From Nocardia colli (GTDB lineage Bacteria > Actinomycetota > Actinomycetes > Mycobacteriales > Mycobacteriaceae): a DNA stretch of 64,000 nucleotides. Position 1 is the first letter of the stretch, and each line of letters starts with the position of its first letter. Positions 53,908 through 61,100 of the stretch are shown here, piece by piece. The notes under the pieces were generated by a model that was given only the letters and a program-made list of their open reading frames with translations, had not been told where the DNA came from and searched no databases. The DNA lies in assembly GCF_008704205.1 (NCBI RefSeq), contig NZ_VXLC01000019.1, positions 62,001 through 126,000 of the forward strand, in the 5' to 3' direction. Made by a program: the position numbers and the translations under genes.

Positions 53908-54798
53908 ATGGCGCGGTTGCTGATCTGGTTGCGTAACAACGTCGATGGTGTGGTCGCGTTGGTACTCGCCGTGGTGGTCGGCTTGCTGGCGGTCCTGGAC
54001 GTGATCAGCGTCGACAACGTGAACGCGGCGGTGCTGCTGGTTCTCGCGTTGCTCGCGACCACGCTGCTGCGCGACCGGCACCTGTCGTCCAAGGCGATGC
54101 GCGACGCGAATTCGGTACAGCTGCTCTACGGTCCGGAGATCGGGCACGCGCACACCCTCGCCCGGCGCGGCACCGAACAGTGGATCTTCAAGGGCGGCAC
54201 CGGAACTTACATCCGCGCGGTGACGCTGCGCGAGTGCGTGGAGAACGCCCGGCGCGAACAACGCCCGCTGCGTATCCAATTGGAGATCCTCGACCCGACC
54301 AACGAACCGCTGTGCAAGACCTACGCGCAGTTCCGTTCCTCGCTCTCGCCCGAGGCCGACCGCACCGGGGAGATGTGGACCACCGAACGCACCCGCAAGG
54401 AAGCGTTCGCGACCGTGCTGGCCGCCTGCTGGTACCGGCAGCGGTTCACCTTCCTGACCATCGACGTGGGCCTGTCGACGGTGATGACGACGTTCCGCTG
54501 GGACCTGTCGTCCAGTTGCGTCATTGTCACCCAGGACAATCCGAACACCCCGGCGCTGATGTTCGAGCGGGACAAGCCCTATTACCGCGATTTCAATCGC
54601 GAACTCGTCGCCAGTTTCAAGCAGACCCGCCAGGTTCCGTTGAGCCGCAGCGAGGAACTGCCGCTGTCCGACGAACCGAGCGTCGATCAGGTGCGCGGCC
54701 TGTTCCAGGCCCTGTCGCTGGACCTACCGGCCGCGTTCACCGATCGCGACGTCGCCGACATCGTGCGGCGCGCGCTACAACCGAGGAACCCGTATTAG
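53908..54798 (+). CDS. two-TM protein with conserved soluble domain, first gene of island operon
   Basis: 296 residues from ATG 53908 (GGGGAGGG about 6 bases upstream). Two membrane helices (GVVALVLAVVVGLLAVLDVI and NAAVLLVLALLATTLL) are followed by a cytosolic domain with ARRGTEQWIFKGGTGTYIRAVTL, LRIQLEILDPTNEPLCKTYAQFR, FATVLAACWYRQRFTFLTIDVGLSTVMTTFRWDLS and NTPALMFERDKPYY. The strand-helix order with LEILDPTN recalls phospholipase-D-like folds without HKD residues, but this is only resemblance. The stop overlaps the next GTG by one base. No known family assigned. Confidence 0.65.
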   Translation: MARLLIWLRNNVDGVVALVLAVVVGLLAVLDVISVDNVNAAVLLVLALLATTLLRDRHLSSKAMRDANSVQLLYGPEIGHAHTLARRGTEQWIFKGGTGTYIRAVTLRECVENARREQRPLRIQLEILDPTNEPLCKTYAQFRSSLSPEADRTGEMWTTERTRKEAFATVLAACWYRQRFTFLTIDVGLSTVMTTFRWDLSSSCVIVTQDNPNTPALMFERDKPYYRDFNRELVASFKQTRQVPLSRSEELPLSDEPSVDQVRGLFQALSLDLPAAFTDRDVADIVRRALQPRNPY

Positions 54799-55484
54799 TG
54801 AACGAGTACGCCCGCTTACGCACGCTGATCGGCTCCGATAACACCGGAGCCGCGGTGCGTGGCTGGGCCCGCGACGTCCTCGCCGACGTCGTGGACGGTG
54901 ATTCGGACCTGCTTGCAGTCCGACATCCGTTGGGCTTCTTGTGTTTTCCGGTCTGGCGCGGTGACGGGCTCGGCATCTGCGTGCACGTCTGGACCGACGG
55001 CGTGCGCGCCGATCCGACCACCTCGAAGGTGCACGCGCACAGCTGGGACCTGCTCAGCACCGTGCTGTACGGCACGGTCGGCAACGAGATCATCGAAATC
55101 CTCAGCGCCCCCGTGCATCCCACGCATCGCATGTTCGAGATCCAGAGCGCGGCGGACGGCGATCTGGTGCGCGCGACGCAGCGACTGGTGACCTACCGGA
55201 CCCGTTCGCGCGAGGATTTCCACACCGGCGAGGTATATACCTTGCCGCACGGCGCTTTTCACGTGTCCGACGTGCGCGGCGAAGCGGCAACCGTGGTCCT
55301 GGGCGAAGACAACCTCGGCCGCCCCGACCTGTCCCTGGGCACGCTCGCCACCACCGACCACTGGGTGCACCGAACTCTCTGCACGCCCAGCGAAACCCGG
55401 GGCGCGGCGCACACCGTGCTCGCCCATCTGCGGGATCAACCCCTGCCGGAGCAACTGGAGAACCGATGCGAGCGGGCGACGTAA
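54798..55484 (+). CDS. cupin-like metal-binding protein, second gene of island operon
   Basis: 228 residues from GTG 54798, which shares its G with the preceding TAG. The central region VHAHSWDLLSTVLYGTVGNEII and FHTGEVYTLPHGAFHVSDV carries a cupin or cysteine-dioxygenase-like pattern (HxHxW...E...H). There are no membrane segments. Its 3' end overlaps the IMPase gene by 19 bases. A metal-dependent small-molecule enzyme or sensor is inferred; substrate unknown. Confidence 0.65.
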   Translation: MNEYARLRTLIGSDNTGAAVRGWARDVLADVVDGDSDLLAVRHPLGFLCFPVWRGDGLGICVHVWTDGVRADPTTSKVHAHSWDLLSTVLYGTVGNEIIEILSAPVHPTHRMFEIQSAADGDLVRATQRLVTYRTRSREDFHTGEVYTLPHGAFHVSDVRGEAATVVLGEDNLGRPDLSLGTLATTDHWVHRTLCTPSETRGAAHTVLAHLRDQPLPEQLENRCERAT

Positions 55485-56341
55485 TGAACCAGGTACTGCC
55501 GGACACCCTGCTCGACCGCGCGGCCGGGGTGGCGGTCGCGGCGGCGGTCGAAGCGGGTCGCGCGATCCGCGCCGGGCTGCTCGGGGCGCTGACCGTCCAC
55601 GCCAAGGACCCGACCGGGGACGTGGTCACCGACCTGGACCTCCAGGCCGAGGACATCATCCTGCGCCACGTCCGCCGCGCCTTCCCCGGCCATCGCATCC
55701 TCGCCGAGGAATCCGGTGCCCTGGACAGCGCCGACGACACCTGGTGCTGGGTCATCGATCCGCTCGACGGCACCAACAACATCGCCATCGGCCTGCCGGT
55801 GTGCACGGTCGGTATCGCACTGTGCCACAACGGAACCCCGGTCCTCGGCGTGGTGCACGAGCCGATCGCCGACCGCACCTGGACCGCCGTCCGCGGTCGC
55901 GGCGCGCACGGCCCGAACGGCCCGCTGTGGCACCCGACGCACCGTCCCGCCGCCTCCGCGCCGGTCCTGGCGTGGCTTCAGGGCTACCCGGTCACCCGCG
56001 CCGACCCCGCCGCCCGCGCCCTGCGCCTCACCCTGGAATCGGCTTCCCGCCGCCTGATTCAACTCTGGTCACCCCTGCTGTGCTGGGTCATGCTGAGCAA
56101 CGGCGACATCGACGGCTTCGTCGGCTACCGCGCCGGTCTCGTCGACCTCCCCGCCGGTGCGCTCCTGGCCCGCGAATCCGGCATGCACATCACGGATTTC
56201 GAGGGCGCCGCACTCGACGAGCGCCTCGAATTACCGGTGGGCGAAGTAGATTTCATCGCGGGCAGCGCCGAAATGATGTCGGACCTGACACTTTTGGTGA
56301 AATCCGCGGCCGGCGTCACCGTTACCGGTCTACCCGGCTGA
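55466..56341 (+). CDS. inositol monophosphatase family protein, third gene of island operon
   Basis: 291 residues. Metal site 1: ILAEESGAL; site 2: WVIDPLDGTNNIAIGLPVCTVGIAL; C-terminal motif GLVDLPAGALLARESGMHI, in which the usual acidic D/E-x-W is changed to VDLP while the AG..L..E pattern stays. Members hydrolyse inositol phosphates, PAP, NADP or sugar phosphates with Mg. ATG 55466 has GGAG 5 bases upstream and overlaps the cupin gene; ATG 55484 is an alternative. Its stop overlaps that of the convergent EF-Tu-II/ClpN gene by 12 bases. Confidence 0.85.
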   Translation: MRAGDVMNQVLPDTLLDRAAGVAVAAAVEAGRAIRAGLLGALTVHAKDPTGDVVTDLDLQAEDIILRHVRRAFPGHRILAEESGALDSADDTWCWVIDPLDGTNNIAIGLPVCTVGIALCHNGTPVLGVVHEPIADRTWTAVRGRGAHGPNGPLWHPTHRPAASAPVLAWLQGYPVTRADPAARALRLTLESASRRLIQLWSPLLCWVMLSNGDIDGFVGYRAGLVDLPAGALLARESGMHITDFEGAALDERLELPVGEVDFIAGSAEMMSDLTLLVKSAAGVTVTGLPG

Positions 56342-56833
56342 CGCCGGAGGTTCGGTGCGACCGGCTATCCCGCTGACGTATTCCTTCAACGTCTGAGCGA
56401 TATTGTCCGGGTCCAGGCCCAGCTTGCGGAGATGCTGGGTCGGTACGGCGTCGGGGTCGGCGAGGATGGCCAGCATCAGGTGTTCGACGCCGACGTAGTC
56501 GTGTCCTTGGGCCTTGGCGATGTCGGGGGCGTCGTCCAGGATGCGCAGCAGGCGGGGGGTTCTGGTGAGGCCGTCGTCGGGGCGTTCGCTGGTCAGGTGC
56601 TGATCGATGCGGACGCGGTCGGCCTCGCCGGCGGGCACGACCAGTACGTGTTCGTCGAGTTTGCGGCCGCCGTGAAATTCCAAGCCTGCCACGGTAACTC
56701 GTTCGCCGGTGACCGAGTCGTAGAGGACGTCGCCTGCCTCGATGACGCCGGACGTCAGCGTGCCCGCCACCATCACGACGCCGCGTCCACTGATGTCGAA
56801 CACATTCGTGACGGTGAATTCGACTTTATCCAT
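56330..56833 (-). CDS. EF-Tu domain II-like plus ClpN fusion protein
   Basis: 167 residues. Residues 1-75 read as a translation-factor domain-II beta barrel (DKVEFTVTNVFDISGRGVVM, AGTLTSGVIEAGDVLYD, GLEFHGGRKLDEHV). Residues about 90-155 are a Clp N-terminal repeat (RLLRILDDAPDIAKAQGHDYVG, EHLMLAILADPDAVPTQHLRKLG). No GTPase or AAA+ domain is present, so it is a free-standing adaptor-like protein. It lies 24 bases downstream of the permease gene on the same strand and may be cotranscribed with it. Role unknown. Confidence 0.72.
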   Translation of the reverse strand: MDKVEFTVTNVFDISGRGVVMVAGTLTSGVIEAGDVLYDSVTGERVTVAGLEFHGGRKLDEHVLVVPAGEADRVRIDQHLTSERPDDGLTRTPRLLRILDDAPDIAKAQGHDYVGVEHLMLAILADPDAVPTQHLRKLGLDPDNIAQTLKEYVSGIAGRTEPPASAG

Positions 56834-56857
56834 TTGTTGTTCCCCTCCCGCACGGCC

Positions 56858-58114
56858 TTATCCGATGATAAGCAGCGCCGCGACCGCGCCGGTAGTGCCG
56901 ATTACGGCGAGTCCCAGGCCGGTCAGCACAAATCGGAGCATCGGAACGCGCACGCCGTGGGTGCGGCAGAACTCCAGGCAGAGCAGGGTCGCGAGGGAGG
57001 CCCACGGGGTGACGATCGGGCCGATGTTGGTGCCGATGAGCAAGGCCAAGAGCTGGTTGTGGTTTTCCGGCGGCACGACCGCCTCGCCCGCGGTGTAGGC
57101 GGGCAGATTGTTGGCGATGTTCGACAGCGTGGCGCCCGCGCCGGCCGCCCGGAACGCGCCTGCCGCACCGGAATCGGAGCCGATCAGCGTGTGCATCAGA
57201 TCGGAGAGGCCGAGCCGGCCGAGCGTGGGCACCACCAGGAACAGGCCGACGACGAAAACCAAGAGCCGCCAGGGGATCAGCGCGAACCGCAGCGATGAAC
57301 GGTCGAAGACGGCGAACGCGAGCACCGCGATGGCGGCGGCGACGGTCGCGGCGATGCCGATCCGGTTGCCGACGAACGGAATCGCGACGATGAACAGCAG
57401 GCAGGCGGCCGCCGTGGTGTAGAGCAGCACCCGCTCTTTCGAGTTCTCCGGCCGGACCGGCTCCGGCGGCAGGTAGCGGTCGGTGTCGCGCCGTCCGCGC
57501 CGCCAGTACCAGACCCAGAGGCACAGCATCGTCGCCACGAGCGAAACGAGCTGAGGCGCCCACATTTTCGCGGCGAACTCGGTCGCGGTCAGCGCAACCC
57601 GGTCGGCGGCAAGCAGATTGGTCAGGTTCGACACCGGCAGCAGCAGGCTGGCGGTATTGGCGAGCCAGACGGTGGTCATGGCCAGCGGCAGCGGCGGGAT
57701 CCGCGCGGGCACCGCCAGCGCGAGCATGACCGGGGTGATCAACACCGCCGTCGTGTCGAGGTTCAACAGGATCGTGGTCGCCGACGCGAACAACACGCAC
57801 AGCACGAACAGCGCCGGATAGTAACCCCGCCCGAGAATGGCCAGCCGGTGCGCGATCACGTCGAACACCTTGGCCTGCCGGGTCAGCTCGGCCAGCACGA
57901 TCACGCTGCCAAGGAACAGCAGCAGCGGCCCGATCCGGCGCATGTTGTCGGCCGCCTCTGCGCGCGGCAGCAGGCCCGTGAGCACGCACAACAGCCCGGC
58001 GAGCAGCAGCCCGATGCGGACCCAGTCCAGCACACTCAACCCCCAGCGGGGCGTGGTGGCGCTCGGCGGGGAGTTCCGTTCGGCGGAGTCGACCTGTTCT
58101 GGCACGCCTGCCAT
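56858..58114 (-). CDS. ArsB/NhaD (SLC13)-type ion permease
   Basis: 418 residues, about ten membrane helices. Family signatures: ILLNLDTTAVLITPVMLALA, WLANTASLLLPVSNLTNLLA, SNIANNLPAYTAGEAV and LLIGTNIGPIVTPWASLATLL. Resembles arsenite or divalent-anion permeases; no arsenic genes (arsR, arsC) adjoin it, so the substrate is open. ATG 58114 lies only 27 bases from the divergent start of the giant TIR gene, leaving no separate promoter. A later start (for example within SVLDWVRIGLL) is possible. Confidence 0.82.
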   Translation of the reverse strand: MAGVPEQVDSAERNSPPSATTPRWGLSVLDWVRIGLLLAGLLCVLTGLLPRAEAADNMRRIGPLLLFLGSVIVLAELTRQAKVFDVIAHRLAILGRGYYPALFVLCVLFASATTILLNLDTTAVLITPVMLALAVPARIPPLPLAMTTVWLANTASLLLPVSNLTNLLAADRVALTATEFAAKMWAPQLVSLVATMLCLWVWYWRRGRRDTDRYLPPEPVRPENSKERVLLYTTAAACLLFIVAIPFVGNRIGIAATVAAAIAVLAFAVFDRSSLRFALIPWRLLVFVVGLFLVVPTLGRLGLSDLMHTLIGSDSGAAGAFRAAGAGATLSNIANNLPAYTAGEAVVPPENHNQLLALLIGTNIGPIVTPWASLATLLCLEFCRTHGVRVPMLRFVLTGLGLAVIGTTGAVAALLIIG

Positions 58115-58141
58115 GTTATTGGCCTAGGCCATACTGGGGGC

Positions 58142-61100
58142 GTGACACAGCAGGGCGGGCGGGCACGGGACTTCTTCATCAGCTATTCCCCGGCGGACGA
58201 GCGGTGGGCGACCTGGCTCGCCTGGCAACTGGAGAGCGCCGGCTATCGCACCCTGATCCAGGCCTGGGACTTCGTGCCGGGCACCAACTTCATCGACTTC
58301 ATGGATCGCGGCGTGCGCGATTCGGCCGTGGTGCTCGCGGTGCTCTCCGATAACTACCTCCAATCGCGTTACGGGACAATGGAATGGCAGGCCGCGTTCC
58401 GCACCGATCCGGGCAAGCTGCTGCCGATCCGGATCGCCGACTGCGCGCTGGAGGGGCTGCTCGCCACCCTCACCTACATCGATCTGGTGGACGTGCCGAC
58501 CGACGAGGAAGCCCGGCGCATCCTCATGGAACGGGTGCGGCACCTGCTCGCCGGTCGAGGCAAACCGCAGCAGGAACCGCGATTCCCGAACGAACTCGGG
58601 ACCGGCGCGCTACCGGACCGCTACGGCGACGAGGAGCAGGCGGGGCCCGTCGAGTCTCCGCTGAACCGGCGCACTCCCGTTGCGGCACCGGCGTTTCCGG
58701 GCGGCACGCAGCGCGACGAGCACCGCTCCGGGGTGAGCGTGCTGCACGTGGCCGGTCCGCGGTTCGGTCGCGGCTTGTTCGCGTCCGACGAGCCGAGTAC
58801 CGCGCGCGAGTTGCAGGCGCGGATCTATGCGAACGTGACCCAGCTGGTCGGGCAGGGTGTGCCGAAACCCGATTTGATCGTGGTGACCGGCGATCTGACC
58901 GAATCCGGCCGCCCGCGCGAGGTGGACGAGGCGCTGACCTTCCTGACCGGGCTGCGCGTGCTGCTCGGACTCGAACCCGACCGGCTGATCGTGGTGCCCG
59001 GCAACCACGACGTCTCCAAGGTCGCGTGTCACGCCTACTTCCTGAATTGTGAAGCGCGCGACCGTAAACCGCAGCCGCCGTACTTCCCCAAGCTGGAGCA
59101 GTACGCGCGGCTGTTCGCCGAGTTGTATCAGGGGCTCGACCATCTGGTGTTCGATGTCGGGCAGCCGTGGACGCTGTTCCCGATTCCCGAATTGCGGGTG
59201 GTGGTCGCGGGTTTGAACTCGACCATGGCCGCGACGCACCTGCCGGACGACGATTACGGGCGGATCGGCGAACCTCAGGCGGCGTGGTTCGCCGAGCGTC
59301 TGCGTCCGTTCGAGGAGAACGGCTGGTTGCGGCTCGGTGTGGTCCGGCACGACCCGCTGCCCGGTCCGGCCGCTTCGCCGCGTGATCCGGCTCTGCTGCG
59401 GGACGCGGACACGTTGTCGCGACTGCTCGGCGGCCGGTTGAATCTGCTGCTGCACGGACCGGGTCCCGGTGGGCCGCACCTGGATCGGCTCGACGGCAGG
59501 CTGCCGGTCATCCCCGCGGGCGCCGCGGGGCGCGACGAGATCATCCACCTGACCACCGAGGGCCTCTCCCGATATTCCGCCACCGCAGCACAATCCGCGG
59601 AACCCACCGCGCGGCTGACCGCGCCGTGGGCGAATGCGGTTGCGGCACTGGCCTCGAACACGTTGCCCGAGCTGACCGGTCCCGATGAACCCGACGATCC
59701 GGTCACCGAGACCCCCGCCATTGTCGACCCGCACGGCCGCCTGCTGGAGCGGGTCGCCGAGGTGTGCGAGACCCGGTATCCGGAGGCCAGGATTCGCCGT
59801 GTCGAGTCCGAGCCGCCGCATCTGTTCATTACCCATCAGCGCGACGACGTGACCGCACAGTGGCGGGTCGGCGTGCACGTCGGCGATATGACCAGGCAGG
59901 TGGTCGAGGAATTCCTCGGCCTGGACCCGGAATACGGCTCGGAGCTGGTCTATCGGGGTGCGCCGCCGCCGCGTTCGCTGCGCGACGAGGCCGCCAGCCA
60001 CGGCCTGCGGGTGCGCAGCTTCACCGAATTCCAGGGCCTGCTCGATCTGGAGGACTACCTCGCCAAGCAGGTCGAGCGGTTGCGCACCGACCGGCGTTAT
60101 CCGCCGGATCTTTATGTGCCGCAACGCTTCCGGGCGCTCGAACACGGCGATCAATCCGTCCACGACGATCTCGTCGCCGAATTGCTCCGCCTGGTCGCCG
60201 CCGATCACGGCCGATTCGTCCTGGTGCTCGGCGATTTCGGGCGCGGCAAGACCTTCGCGCTGCACGAATTGGCCCGGCGCATCACCGAATCCATGCCCGT
60301 GCTGATCCCGATCCTGATCGACCTGCGCACGCTGGACAAGACCCATTCGGTGGACGCCCTGGTCGCCGCGCACCTGGCCAATCACGGCGAGGACCGGATC
60401 GACCTGAAAGCGTTGCGCTACATGCTCCGCGAGGGCCGGGTGGTGCTGCTGTTCGACGGCTTCGACGAACTCGTCACCCGGATCAGCTACGAATTCGCCG
60501 CCGACCACCTGGAAACGCTGCTGCAGGCGGCGGTCGGCAAGGCGAAGATCGTGGTGGCAAGCCGCACACAGCATTTCGAGTCGCGGGCCCAGGTGCTCAC
60601 CGCGCTGGGGGAGCGGGTCGGGCTGCTTCAGGACCGGCAGATCCTCAATATCGAAGACTTCGCGCCGGCCCAGGTGCACGCCTTCCTCACCAACCGCTAC
60701 GGCGGCGACGTGCACCGCGCCGACGCCAGGATGCGGCTGATCACCGGGATCGAGGATCTGCTCGGGCTGGCCCAGAATCCGCGCATGCTCAGCTTCATCG
60801 CCGACCTGGACGAGCGGCGGTTGCGGGCCGCGGCGGGCGCGCAACAGGCCGTCGGCGCGGCCGGGCTGTACCGGGAGATTCTCGAATCCTGGTTGTCCTA
60901 CGAGACGGATCGCACCGCGGCGACCGCGGGTTCGCTGCCCGGGCTCGGCCTGCACGAATTGTGGCTCGCGGTCACCGAATTCGCGTTGCGCATCTGGGAG
61001 ACCGGCGAGCCGTATCTGCGGCTGGCCGAATTGACCGAGGTGGCACAGAGTTTGGTGGAGATGACCGGGGCCAACCGGATGTCGGTGCAGCAGTCCGCGC

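Noticed and set aside
57848..58141. NLR gene starting at 57848
   Set aside because: The additional residues are an antisense reading of the permease gene; the TIR domain begins right after GTG 58142.
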